64,000 bases of DNA, taken from contig PXYV01000007.1 of NCBI GenBank assembly GCA_003023745.1, positions 1 through 64,000 on the forward strand, written 5' to 3'. The notes under the pieces were generated by a model. That model was not told where the DNA came from, searched no databases, and worked only from the letters and a program-made list of their open reading frames with translations. A program made the translations under genes and the position numbers. This document shows positions 47,313-56,391 of the stretch, piece after piece (position 1 is the first letter of the stretch; every line of letters begins with the position of its first letter). The stretch comes from Sulfobacillus acidophilus (GTDB lineage Bacteria > Bacillota > Sulfobacillia > Sulfobacillales > Sulfobacillaceae).

Positions 47313-47774
47313 TTAGCGCACCTGTAACGTCACCGGACGATTCGAGCGTTCGCCCACTTTCCGCACCGCGGTCCCGGTGGCCACCACCTCCATGACTTCT
47401 TCCGAGCGATGAATGATCTCCAAATTGACGTTGACGATAGCGTCCGCGCCCAAATCGCTGGCTTCGGACTTCATGCGCTGCAACGCCAGTTCTCGCGCAT
47501 CATACATCAGTTGCGTTAGTTGGGTGAGTTCGCCCCGCTGCATGCCCTTAAAAGCGGTCGCAATCCCGCCACTAATACCCATCGACATGACACTATTCCC
47601 CAACACCAGCCCCAAGGGCTCATACCCGGCATCCGTGACCAACCAAAAGTCCAAGGCGCTGAGGTTGCTGGTCGCTGCCCCCTTTGACGTCTTCGCCATT
47701 AACGCTTGCAGTTGCGATTCCACATCTTTCATGTCCGACACTTGATTGCCGCTATTTCCAATTCCAAATGGCAC
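47313..47774 (-). CDS. YbjQ/UPF0145-like putative heavy-metal-binding protein
   Basis: A 153-residue cytoplasmic protein of the UPF0145/YbjQ type. The signature region is YDARELALQRMKSEASDLGA followed by DAIVNVNLEII, with ATGTAVRK at the end. The family is annotated as heavy-metal-binding by similarity to a cupredoxin-like oligomer, but no function is proven. An N-terminal helix of 35 residues precedes the core, longer than in E. coli YbjQ (about 107 residues). GTG start with GAGGAGG seven bases upstream. It is co-directional with a small membrane protein. Confidence 0.85.
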   Translation of the reverse strand: MPFGIGNSGNQVSDMKDVESQLQALMAKTSKGAATSNLSALDFWLVTDAGYEPLGLVLGNSVMSMGISGGIATAFKGMQRGELTQLTQLMYDARELALQRMKSEASDLGADAIVNVNLEIIHRSEEVMEVVATGTAVRKVGERSNRPVTLQVR

Positions 47775-47889
47775 AACAACACCTCCTCATGTTCTTGACT
47801 TTCCATTCGCCATATGCAAAGGAGACTCCTGCAACGCGGCAATAAAATGGGATGGATCGTAGTCGGCGGCCCTGAGAGGGAATCGACAT

Positions 47890-48050
47890 TGCGGTGGTAC
47901 CCCTGACCCATGCGGCGCGATTGGGTCGGCGCAGCTTGTCGTCGCTCACGCAACCGACCCTCAATCCGGGGTCCCACCTTGGCATATGATTTGATTGCTC
48001 GCTCGTTGCCTGCCCAGGTATCCAGTTGAATGCGACGTAATCGAAACCTA
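47890..48050 (-). pseudogene. GNAT acetyltransferase remnant
   Basis: One minus-strand frame reads RRIQLDTWAGNERAIKSYAK followed by VGPRIEGRLRE. This is the strand-helix end of a GNAT domain (…NERAIRLYEKLGFREEGRLR…). The start of the domain is missing and the C-terminus is out of frame. Confidence 0.55.
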
Positions 48051-48359
48051 AGTGATCCCCAGTTGCTACCATATCGAGGCGCGCCTGCGGTCCCGGTCTG
48101 CGGATTTTGCCGCTGCAGCGGCGCCACGTTCGTGGCCCTTCACGATGCAGGAGACGGCGATTACAGGAGACTGCCTCACGGGCCCGGTTCGAAGACCGCT
48201 CCCCCGGGCGGAAACAGCCCCTCGGCTTCCCAACACCGGGGCGTCCGCATTGATAGACTGGATTCGAGAAAGAGTGGCGGTTACGGAGCCATTTCGATCA
48301 ATCACGGATTGGCCACGATTGGCGGAATTGTCTTTTGAAAGGTGTGATGGACCCGAAGC
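48051..48359. other. No supported gene
   Basis: Short conflicting frames between the GNAT relic and the transposase relic. Confidence 0.35.
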
Positions 48360-48840
48360 ATCATGCGCCAGACCACGTCATGACACGCTAAGGTCCAAGT
48401 CCCGAGGCGCCATCACGGATGGGTGCGTTTCGTTTTGACGGTGTTGGCTCGCCATGCGCGGTCCTTCTCCGCCACTTACGCCACCCACCCGGCGATATTC
48501 AGCCAATAATATGCACAGGCAAAGATCAACAAGAGCCGATCCCACCGCGCGGGGGTACTTAACGTCACCCAATCGCGGTGGAGAAGCTTTCGTCGGGATC
48601 GTTTTTCTCGTCTTTGAAACATTCTTCGGTGGTAAAGCGTTGGCCGGACGCGACCACGATCCGTGTTGCCGGCCAGTCGGCTGGCATCAACCCGGGAGAC
48701 ACGACTAAAGACCAGGGATCCTTGTGTGCACCGTCGCAGTACACCACCACGCGACACGTAAGACTGCCCCCCGATCGCTGGATGCCGTACTCAGTGAGGG
48801 GAAGATCCCCTAAGGCAGGACGTTAACGGGCCCACAGGGT
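48360..48840 (-). pseudogene. IS4-type transposase, C-terminal remnant
   Basis: Minus-strand reading across one frameshift: CRVVVYCDGAHKDPWSLVVS, then RFTTEECFKDEKNDPDESF (glutamate of the DDE triad in a TEE-x-FKD-x-K context), then TLSTPARWDRLLLIFACAYY and WLNIAGWVA. This is the end of an IS4-superfamily transposase. The N-terminal half is absent. Confidence 0.7.
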
Positions 48841-48855
48841 ACACGTCCACACGCT

Positions 48856-49065
48856 TCACCCCCCTTTGCCCAAAAACAATCGTGCAGACGCCACCGGCGC
48901 CCGCCCGCGACGAGGGTGTTCGACTAGTCGGATTCCGCTTCTGAATAATATACCCGCACCACCAGAACCGGCCCGATCAGGAGCCCACCATAGGATGCCG
49001 AGACCCAGCAAAAATCCGGTAAGTGGCCAATTGATGTGCCGTATCCCACGCCACAGTCGACCCAT
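48856..49065 (-). CDS. Possible small membrane protein
   Basis: A 69-codon frame with one hydrophobic segment (INWPLTGFLLGLGILWWA), a basic N-terminus and a GGAGATG about ten bases upstream. It diverges from the DUF3800 gene. No family recognised; could be a chance frame. Confidence 0.3.
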   Translation of the reverse strand: MGRLWRGIRHINWPLTGFLLGLGILWWAPDRAGSGGAGILFRSGIRLVEHPRRGRAPVASARLFLGKGG

Positions 49066-49120
49066 CACAACATCTCCATCCATAGATCGCCAACTAGGGG
49101 CAGAATCGAGGAGCTGGGAC

Positions 49121-49735
49121 GTGTTAATCTTTATGGATGAATCGGGCGATACGGGATTCAAATTTGACCTAGGCTCATCACGATATTTCGTGAACATGCT
49201 CGTATTGGTGCCCGACGCGCAGATTGCGGAGTCCCTTCGAGAGCGCATCGAGGAAGTTCGTCGGAATCATCGCTGGTCGAAAGAATTTCACTTTAACGAA
49301 ACGCCTGATGATATTCGCCGTGCATTCTTACAGGCCATGGGTTCCCATCGGTCCCTCGTATTTCGAGCGATCGTCGTTCCCAAAACTGATATTTTCAGTG
49401 GGTTTTTAAGGGAAAACAACGATAGCTTTTACAATTACGTCACACGCCAAGTCCTTGAATATGATGGAGGAACCATTCAGCAAGCGAAGTTATTTATTGA
49501 CAAACGCGGGCCTAGAGCTTGGCGCAATGCACTGGCCGTTTATCTTAGACGGCAACTGAATAGCCGCCAACAGTACAAGATATTAGACATCAAGCAGAAA
49601 GACTGGAAGGAAAATGCCTTAATGCAAATTGCCGATAGGTATAGCGGAGCATTGTACCGCAAGATCACCAAAAATGACACGCGCTTTTATGACAAAATTA
49701 AAAAACAAAAGCAAGACGTGTGGTGGTTTCAATAA
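49121..49735 (+). CDS. DUF3800 protein
   Basis: 204 residues. The opening VLIFMDESGDTGFKF is the hallmark of DUF3800, a family with an RNase H-like (DEDD-type) look, often found in mobile or defence-associated regions; its activity is unproven. Later conserved parts are EFHFNETPDDIRRAFL, KLFIDKRGPRAW (second acidic motif) and QIADRYSGALYRK. GTG at 49121 with GAGGAG nine bases upstream; the longer frame to 48866 is not coding in style. It is AT-richer than its neighbours and flanked by transposase and recombinase relics, suggesting transfer. A strong terminator lies 105 bp downstream. Confidence 0.85.
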   Translation: MLIFMDESGDTGFKFDLGSSRYFVNMLVLVPDAQIAESLRERIEEVRRNHRWSKEFHFNETPDDIRRAFLQAMGSHRSLVFRAIVVPKTDIFSGFLRENNDSFYNYVTRQVLEYDGGTIQQAKLFIDKRGPRAWRNALAVYLRRQLNSRQQYKILDIKQKDWKENALMQIADRYSGALYRKITKNDTRFYDKIKKQKQDVWWFQ

Positions 49736-49839
49736 AAAAGACGAACGCAGTAGGCTAGACGTTTTTCGCCACGCGCACATACAGAGTGACTATTCGCCTA
49801 CCGATTCTCGGTGAGTCTAACTTGTCACAAGAACGAATC

Positions 49840-49866
49840 ATCGTCAACGCGCTGACGATTTTTTTT
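49840..49866 (+). terminator. Rho-independent terminator
   Basis: ATCGTCA, 6-nt loop, TGACGAT, running directly into eight T. It follows the DUF3800 gene. Confidence 0.8.
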
Positions 49867-50151
49867 GGCGTCCGAAGACGCCTGGGGTAGGCCAAGCCGT
49901 CTGGACGTTTTTGTCCAGAGCTTCGGGGAGTATCCCCGAGCCTTCTATGTTTCATCGGCGCCCACACCGTCGTGGGCACCGCTATCCGTCCGCCGTGCGC
50001 ACCCAGGCGGGCCACCACGGCTCTGACGCATCCAGTTGTATTTCGTCAAGAGACGTCCATGCCCCGGGTTCGGGGCACCCCTATGAATGAAAAATGGGGC
50101 GGGACGCGCTATGCTAGAGGGGACCTCCGACTGAGATCGTATTTTCTCTGA
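49867..50151. other. Two adjacent hairpins, no gene
   Basis: CTGGAC-loop-GTCCAG near 49903-49920 and CTTCGGGGA-loop-TCCCCGAG near 49921-49941. The rest shows nothing clear. Confidence 0.45.
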
Positions 50152-50412
50152 TGCTGTGAGCCCGCTCAAGAGACGGATTCCGGCCTTGTCGAGTCCTCCG
50201 GGGATCGCAAGGGCGTTCATCTGTTCCGGCACTACCTGGCCACTGCCCTGTTGAGCCATGGCGTCCCGCAGCCGGTCATCAGCCAAACCCTCGGGCACAC
50301 GGAGCCCCACTCCCTGGAGACCTATCTTAGCGCCGATTTTCCGCATCTGAAGGCGTGTGCCCTCAGTATCGCGCGGCGGCCCGTGCCCGAGGAGGTGTTC
50401 GCCGATGCTTAA
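50152..50412 (+). pseudogene. Tyrosine recombinase, C-terminal fragment
   Basis: Reads GVHLFRHYLATALLSHGVPQ and PVISQTLGHTEPHSLETYLS. This gives the HXXR-equivalent (H-x-x-R as HLFRH), the LGH histidine and the nucleophile tyrosine (ETY), ending at a TAA at 50410. The N-terminal two thirds are missing. The stop overlaps the start codon of a second recombinase by 8 bp, as in tandem recombinase modules. Confidence 0.75.
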
Positions 50413-50952
50413 GTTCACGTCGTTTCTGGCTCCACTCGTCCGGGAATATATGGCCTACCAAAAAGCCTCAGGACGGTGGAATGACGCGTCTGATGAACCG
50501 AACCTCCTCTTGTTTGATCGATATTGCCAGACCTGATTGACACGTGGTGTCGCCAACGCGACACCGAATCCAACAATTCCTGCCGATCCCGCATCTATGT
50601 GATCACCAGTTTCCTCGGCTACTTGCGAAGCCGTGGGAAAACCCCCGTGATGCCACCCGATATCCCGAGAAAAGAGAAACGCACGTATATTCCCCATGCC
50701 TTTACGGAGGCAGAACTGGGGCACTTTTTCCGCGCGTGTGACACCCTACCAGCCGCATCATATACGCCCGCCCAGCGGTCGCGAACGATCACCATTCCGG
50801 TCTTCTTCCGGCGGCTGTACAGCAGCGGCCTGCGAACGAACGAGGCCCGCCGGTTACGGGTGGAGGATGTCGACTTGCGTAAAGGGGATCTTGGGTGTCC
50901 GGATACTCCGTCAACTAATCCACCGAAAGCTCCTTCGCCCATGCCCCAATGA
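50405..50952 (+). pseudogene. Second tyrosine recombinase, frameshifted and truncated
   Basis: ATG at 50405 overlaps the upstream recombinase stop. It runs MLKFTSFLAPLVREYMAYQK to a stop near 50536, then continues one frame over: DLIDTWCRQR, IYVITSFLGYLRSRGK (SAM-like core-binding domain), FFRRLYSSGLRTNEARRLRV (first catalytic Arg, GLR-x-NEA). It breaks after VEDVDLRKG. The H-x-x-R and Tyr part is lost. Confidence 0.75.
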
Positions 50953-51166
50953 GTTTAAAATTGCGCACAATGCCCAGTGCGACCCTTCCAGAGCAACCAT
51001 TCGGACAATGTGCTCCAGATAAGCGTGGGGTGGCGCCGTCATAACAAAATGCACTCCCGCCGAATTTCTGTCTCGAAATCTCCGATGCTCTGACCTGGTT
51101 AAGAGAAGTCGACTTTACCAGAAATAAGGTAGATCGCATCACGGCTTTCCCCATACGTAGACGCCG
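50953..51166. other. Short gap, no gene
   Basis: Nothing recognised between the recombinase relic and the substrate-binding protein stop. Confidence 0.4.
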
Positions 51167-52897
51167 CTACGAAGCGCTAAGCGACCAAAGCTGCGGTTCA
51201 CCGTAGCCGGTTACCGGATTTAGCGTAGCCAGGTTTACACCGTGAAGGTTAGTCGCCACGGCTTCGATGGTGCCGGGACGGTTCATGAAGATCACAGGGA
51301 GCTCCTTGGCAGTGTATTCCTCGAAATTAAAGTAGGCTTGAAGATTAGCTGCGAGACTTGTCGCCGGCTTATGCTGGAAGTCGTCGATCAGATCATCTTC
51401 TTGCGTGTTATGCCATCCAAAAAAGTCCAGGCCCCCGCCGCTATAAAAGACTGCGTCACCTGCGGGATAGTACCCGCTGAAGGTGATGCCAAATGCGCCC
51501 ACCGCATCCCACTGAGACGGTTCTCCCGTCACGATACTTAATTCAGTCGTCGATGTTTTGGGTTCCAATGTTACCTTAATTCCGATCTTAGCTAGATCGC
51601 TCTGTACTAACGTGACTGTTTGAACGGTCGTCTGATTGCCACTCGCGTACATCAACGGGAACGCCAATGATTGACCATCTTTGGTCATGACACCATGGAT
51701 TTCTTTCCAGCCATGCGACGTCAGGAGAGCCTTGGCGTGTGCCAGATTAAACGGATAGACCGGTTGGCGCAGCGCGGGATCTAAGAACACGGTGACGGGT
51801 CTGGTAGGTATGGGGCCGTACTGCGGTGGAGCATAGCCGTGATAGATATCCTGGTCAATGGCATTCTGGTCAATCGCCTCGGCAATGGCCTGCCGCACGT
51901 AGAGTTGACTAAACACAGGCCCGAGCCCATTGGCAGCATTGGCGTTCATGTTGACGGCGAGAAAGTCGTACCCCAAATTGTAGCCGGCCCACAAATTGTC
52001 GATTCCCTGAAGGGCACGGCGTGCACCCCACTCCGAGAGGTCCAGATAGCCCAGCTGGACGGTGCGGGTCTGCAGGGCCGCGAATTCCGCCTCGTCGGAC
52101 CCTTCATACTCCAGCGTGATGTTGTCGTGTGCTAAAGGACCTCCGGTGTAGTGCTTATTCACCGCAAACTTCCAGGCTTGACTGGGAACAGCGCTCGCCA
52201 ACGTATACGGGCCATCCACGACGCTGTCGAATTTGGGATTGGTGGCCTCTTGACCCAGGTACGCAATCTCCTTGCTCATGTTTTGGGGATATTTGTCCCA
52301 CGCCTGTTTGGGAAGGGGCAGTAATTGGCTGAGGCCATCGTAGATAAACCACTCTTGGTTTGTCGGCGCATTCAAGGTCACTGTTAACGCATATTTACCG
52401 TTGGCGACGACACTTTTGACGCCGTTTGGAATGTCACCAAAATCCGCATTGGCATATGGCCACGGAGATGGCGCTTTTGTGGAAGAAATAGCCTGAATGA
52501 TATGCCATGTCCACAGCACGTCGGCGCTGGTGACCGGGGCCCCATCAGACCACTTGTACTTGGGATTGAGGTACACGTGGTAGACCGTGCCGGCCTTATT
52601 GTAGGTAACTCTTTTCGCCACCGAATACTGATAATCCACTTGATAATTCGCATTGATATAAATCAGTGGCATGTACAGCATGTAGCCGACTTGACTATTG
52701 AGTAGTGTATCATTCGCCGAGTTTTGCAAGGGATTGTACCATGTCACTTCGGTCTGCGGAGCCAATGCTTCGACAATAGTCCCCGTGGACTGAGCGGCTC
52801 CAGATGAGGCCCAAGCTTGCCCGCCCGCGGTTCCTAAAGCCGCCAATGAGATCACCACCCCGCTCGTCAAAGCTATGCGTCCAAAACGCACCGCCAT
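51167..52897 (-). CDS. ABC transporter substrate-binding protein, family 5 (peptide/nickel type)
   Basis: A 576-residue extracytoplasmic solute receptor. The signal peptide spans residues 1-30 and ends AWA-SS; no lipobox cysteine follows, so it is released or held by other means. The SBP_bac_5 fold is shown by PQTEVTWYNPL, YKWSDGAPVTSADVLWTW (family signature, about 115-132), YVRQAIAEAIDQNAIDQ, and late SDLAKIGIKVTLE. It binds oligopeptides or similar solutes. No permease or ATPase gene is adjacent, so it is an orphan in this window. ATG with AGGGGG just upstream. High Asn/Gln/Thr/Ser content suits an acid-stable surface protein. Confidence 0.92.
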   Translation of the reverse strand: MAVRFGRIALTSGVVISLAALGTAGGQAWASSGAAQSTGTIVEALAPQTEVTWYNPLQNSANDTLLNSQVGYMLYMPLIYINANYQVDYQYSVAKRVTYNKAGTVYHVYLNPKYKWSDGAPVTSADVLWTWHIIQAISSTKAPSPWPYANADFGDIPNGVKSVVANGKYALTVTLNAPTNQEWFIYDGLSQLLPLPKQAWDKYPQNMSKEIAYLGQEATNPKFDSVVDGPYTLASAVPSQAWKFAVNKHYTGGPLAHDNITLEYEGSDEAEFAALQTRTVQLGYLDLSEWGARRALQGIDNLWAGYNLGYDFLAVNMNANAANGLGPVFSQLYVRQAIAEAIDQNAIDQDIYHGYAPPQYGPIPTRPVTVFLDPALRQPVYPFNLAHAKALLTSHGWKEIHGVMTKDGQSLAFPLMYASGNQTTVQTVTLVQSDLAKIGIKVTLEPKTSTTELSIVTGEPSQWDAVGAFGITFSGYYPAGDAVFYSGGGLDFFGWHNTQEDDLIDDFQHKPATSLAANLQAYFNFEEYTAKELPVIFMNRPGTIEAVATNLHGVNLATLNPVTGYGEPQLWSLSAS

Positions 52898-53531
52898 CGC
52901 CCCCTAGACATGTTAAATTTTTATTGACATTACAAAATTACCATGAGTAGTAATTATCTGTAAATAACGCGTGGTGAGAGATTACAATGAAGTTTCCATG
53001 CGTCTACATCGAAAGCGTCCGACGTCTACCAATTCCGTCGGCGGTGGGTTAATCGGCTCGGAAATTGCTCCGTATGACGCCCATCTGCCGAGTTGGATTC
53101 TCTTATTTCTGGCGTTGGTGGACTGATCGGTGGTATAGACATAGGGCTCCGCAGAAAGGTTATGGAGGCAAAGCATGGTACATCCTGTTTTATCCACGAC
53201 GATCACGTTTGAGGTAACTCTCACCAGTGACCTTGCGTTGCGTATATGAATTCATCCTCTGTTCCTACTCTGGATATTTGTGGCGGTACGGCATCTTTTT
53301 GGTGAAGTGCACTATGGTGGAAAATTGTGCCGGAGGACAAGACTTGCCCGACGATGTGTCGTGGTACACTGACAGCACGGGCACGATTTCTCTTGATCAC
53401 CTTTTCCCGGTTCGTGGGATCCGGTTGCAGCCGAACTGTGGTATGGTTTGGCTATGAAACCGGATCGGGCGTGAGCATCGACGTTGCATCACCGAAAGTA
53501 ATTTAGGAATCCATCGCGAGGTAAGGAAATC
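52898..53531. other. Intergenic region, AT-rich near the binding-protein gene
   Basis: The 52910-52980 part is AT-rich and should hold the minus-strand promoter of the binding-protein gene. A weak TTTACA/TAATTT pair with 18-bp spacing is present. A 76-codon frame at 53227 lacks support. Confidence 0.4.
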
Positions 53532-54005
53532 ATGAGACTATATTTGGCAGGACCGTTGTTTACGCCGTATGAGCGAGGATTTATTGCAGAATACGGCGCT
53601 CGTCTACGGGCCGAAGGGTATGAGTGCTTCATTCCTCATGAGCATTCGCTTAAAACGGACGATCTTTCCGCGCGCGCAGTGTTCGAGAAGGACGGCGAAG
53701 GGCTTTTCAGGGCACACGCGGTTGTGGCGCTATTAGATGGCCCGATGATCGATGACGGAACCGCCTGTGAGATTGGCCTATTTTATGGATTGATGCAGCA
53801 GGACCAAAATCGCAAAGGCGTTGTAGGCCTGCTGACAGATTCTCGGCAAGACCGTGTTCGCGAAAACATGGAGGGCAAGGGCTTAAATCTGTATGTATTG
53901 GGCTGTATTGAGGCCACAGGTGGTCGGGTGGTTCAAACGATCGACGAAATTCTACCGATTTTGGCTACATGGCGACAGGAATTGGAGGAGGCTGGGAGTA
54001 CCTAA
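53532..54005 (+). CDS. Nucleoside 2-deoxyribosyltransferase-like protein
   Basis: A 157-residue Rossmann-like protein. LYLAGPLFTPYERGFIAEY is the N-terminal strand-loop of nucleoside deoxyribosyltransferases. VVALLDGPMIDDGTACEIGL near 75-95 contains the DG…DxGTxxEIG motif whose glutamate is the nucleophile in that family, and ECFIPHEHSL precedes it. It would swap bases between deoxynucleosides (salvage), or cleave N-glycosidic bonds in a signalling role, as some relatives do. ATG with AAGGAAA upstream. Standalone gene beside a recombinase relic and a ClpP-fold protease. Confidence 0.85.
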   Translation: MRLYLAGPLFTPYERGFIAEYGARLRAEGYECFIPHEHSLKTDDLSARAVFEKDGEGLFRAHAVVALLDGPMIDDGTACEIGLFYGLMQQDQNRKGVVGLLTDSRQDRVRENMEGKGLNLYVLGCIEATGGRVVQTIDEILPILATWRQELEEAGST

Positions 54006-54572
54006 TAATTCCCGTGTGTCTTCCAATTCGCATCCATCATCCGTTGGTTTGATCTTACGGTGTAACAATCACGCACGCCCTGTGTTCTTTCCGAATTCGG
54101 CCATTTTGGACACCCCTTCTGGCCCTTTCCATGTACTCCCAATCTCCTATGCAACGCTTACTGCCATCGAATCAACTTCGATTGGTGGACAGGCGTTGCT
54201 AAAATCAACGATACCTCACAGTGGATCGAACAATCTTTCGCGCCAAGTGCCGGCCATTGAGTGTGTGCAACCCCGATGGCCAAATTGGTCATTTCCCAAC
54301 ATCGATTGCAGAGCATTGTTGTAACCTCTGACGCCGAACACACTGAAGACGAACTCTCAGTGCAGGCCTCTTGGACCTTACCCTTTCCATCCGCTGATTA
54401 GCGGATAATCGTGGCGTCCTAGGGGCAGGAAATTCAAGTTTATAAAAGTGTTGGCTGAAACTACGAAAATTCCGGCCCCATCATCCCGATGTGGAATTGG
54501 CAGGCAAGATTACGGCACCGACTTATCTGCTCCCAATGGGCTACGAATCTATCCCACAACGTGGCGCGATGA
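54006..54572. other. Intergenic stretch, no supported gene
   Basis: Short conflicting frames only, downstream ends of two convergent units. A small inverted repeat (CCGCTGATTAGCGG near 54391-54404) is present. Confidence 0.4.
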
Positions 54573-54791
54573 TCACCTCCTAGAATGCTGACGCTCGGAG
54601 GCCGACTGAATCAGCGGGCGAACGCGGCGAATTTCCGATGGCCGCCCCAGAGTATATCCATGTGGCCTCATGCCATTTGTCTTCAACGCTTCAGCTAATT
54701 CCAACGACCGAGCCAGAAGTTCCTTGTCTAAATTGGGACTGTTCTTAAGTATCTGTTCCAATATCTCGTGTTTTCCGTTCTCTTGTTGCAT
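54573..54791 (-). CDS. Small protein co-transcribed with ClpP-fold proteinase
   Basis: 72 residues, largely helical and charged (ILEQILKNSPNLDKELLARS, LELAEALKTNG), ending with a basic tail. GGGAGATGAGG precedes the ATG. It starts 4 bp after the stop of the SDH-type proteinase gene, so the two are translated together. Family not recognised; partner, substrate or inhibitor are all possible. Confidence 0.7.
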   Translation of the reverse strand: MQQENGKHEILEQILKNSPNLDKELLARSLELAEALKTNGMRPHGYTLGRPSEIRRVRPLIQSASERQHSRR

Positions 54792-54795
54792 AACC

Positions 54796-55689
54796 TCATC
54801 TCCCTGTCAAATATGGTATATACTGTCCGTAAAAGTGCACAGCGCCAGCGTGACCCAACTTGTCCATGTAGTCCTGCATCAAACTATGGTAATTCACAAC
54901 TGCACCTTTTTTGGGTTCCTGTCCAAAATCCTCAATTTTCAACTTCACTTCGGTTTCCAGCACTTCCATTGAAATTCCTGAACCGTGAGAGTGCCATCGA
55001 CTGGGATCGTTTAGTTTGAGAGCAATTTCCTCGGCGCGCTGCTCTTTCATTTCCTTTGTGACAACCGTACCAGTAGTCTCTGTGTACGTCCACTGCTTAA
55101 ATTTGTACTTTACCAGCCATTCTTTTAGAAGTGCCACCGATAGCTCGCGTGCTTGTTCGTAATGGTACAGTTCAGCCACATCAAATCCGTCAACCATGAG
55201 TTGAACCTCAGGAACCGTTATGGTGCCCTCTTCGGCCTTTTTAAGCAACTTCTCCCACTGTATTAAATATCCCAGCGCCGGAACCATTTGGCCGTTGGAA
55301 CTCCGCACTTGAGGATCTATAGGTCCCAGCCTTGAATAATAATCCATAAAAATGCTATCGCCAGACATCGCCAAAATTGTGCCCGCAGAAAAGGCGTGAT
55401 TTGGTATGATAAAGTTGACTTCATTGTAGTGGTGGCGAATAGTTTCCGCTATGCGCTGAACCACCTCAACGTAACCTCCGTCGGTTGTAATAACCACACT
55501 CAAGGTCGGGCTCTTGTCTTTAAATGTTTCAACCGATGAATGTATGACATCATCAACGCCATACGCTAACGGACCATTCAGTGCTAGTGCTAGCACATCA
55601 GAGCGAAAAACTTCCCCTAAATGGGCATTCAGTTTGTCTAGTTGCCGTTCGATGTATTCATTCGCGTTGAGCGCCAGGCTTTCCTCCAT
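54796..55689 (-). CDS. SDH-family Clp-fold serine proteinase
   Basis: About 297 residues, cytoplasmic (no signal peptide). The ClpP/SppA crotonase-like core shows SVVITTDGGYVEVVQRIAET (oxyanion strand), FIIPNHAFSAGTILAMSGDS with the nucleophilic serine in FSAG (about residue 110), and SRLGPIDPQVR. This is the pattern of serine dehydrogenase proteinase (SDH_sah), a soluble SppA relative with a Ser-Lys/Asp dyad. The C-terminal part (190-297) is helical with many charged residues. The start is at MEESLALN; an in-frame TTG eight codons earlier is possible. It is AT-rich relative to its surroundings, with a 72-residue partner 4 bp downstream. Target unknown. Confidence 0.82.
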   Translation of the reverse strand: MEESLALNANEYIERQLDKLNAHLGEVFRSDVLALALNGPLAYGVDDVIHSSVETFKDKSPTLSVVITTDGGYVEVVQRIAETIRHHYNEVNFIIPNHAFSAGTILAMSGDSIFMDYYSRLGPIDPQVRSSNGQMVPALGYLIQWEKLLKKAEEGTITVPEVQLMVDGFDVAELYHYEQARELSVALLKEWLVKYKFKQWTYTETTGTVVTKEMKEQRAEEIALKLNDPSRWHSHGSGISMEVLETEVKLKIEDFGQEPKKGAVVNYHSLMQDYMDKLGHAGAVHFYGQYIPYLTGR

Positions 55690-56391
55690 ATGACTCACCC
55701 ATTCCCAAGACAATGATATTAACCCACGAAATCTTAACCAAAATATGCATCAACCTGTCTTCTGGTTCAATGTTTTGAAGGCAATAGGTGACACGCTCCG
55801 CTGACCGCAATCTTCCCAAGTAGGGCGCCATCTCATTAATCACCATGGGGAAGCCCACACCACGAGGCCCCCCGCTATTTCGGGACACTGGCACCCACTG
55901 GTATGGCAATCCATGGCCGAGAAAGCACATCTGCTTGTTCCTTGCCAGTATTTCAGAAACAATCAGTCATGAAGGCATACCTCAACGGTGCCCTGAGCTC
56001 CACCCAAAAATTCCGAGGTGGCTGAAACTCCTTGTTGCAATGCCGAACGCCGCAGCTTCCCGTCAATGCAAACTCATACAGTCCGTTCGATCCACCCACG
56101 CCGTTATGCGAACACGCCCCACACAAACGTCGTCGCGTTACGTCAGTATGAGCCATGGCGTGGCCACAGTCTTCGGCACCGTCATCCCCTCATTCGTAAT
56201 GTAGCAGTTTAAAATGCCCAATGGGTACCTCTCGCAGGTCTTCAGCGTGGTTCGTAGCCGCCTTCGTCTCTCCAGAAGACGTCGCATCGGCACTGTTCCT
56301 GTCAAATCCTTGAGAATTATTCCGACAGATCCGCCAGGTAAGGACTAGATATGGTAGGATCACTATAATTTTAGGCAGGAGGCCATCAGTT
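55690..56391. other. Intergenic stretch upstream of thrC
   Basis: No supported gene. TATAAT at 56364-56369 is a possible -10 for thrC, but I see no good -35 at 17-18 bp. Confidence 0.4.

Noticed and set aside
48866-49120. N-terminal extension of the DUF3800 frame
   Set aside because: The extra 85 codons are Pro/Arg/Ser-rich and unlike the family. A GTG with GAGGAG at the right distance sits exactly before the conserved FMDESGDTG.
53227-53457. 76-codon plus-strand frame before the deoxyribosyltransferase gene
   Set aside because: No ribosome site, no motif, and cysteine/tryptophan-scattered composition.
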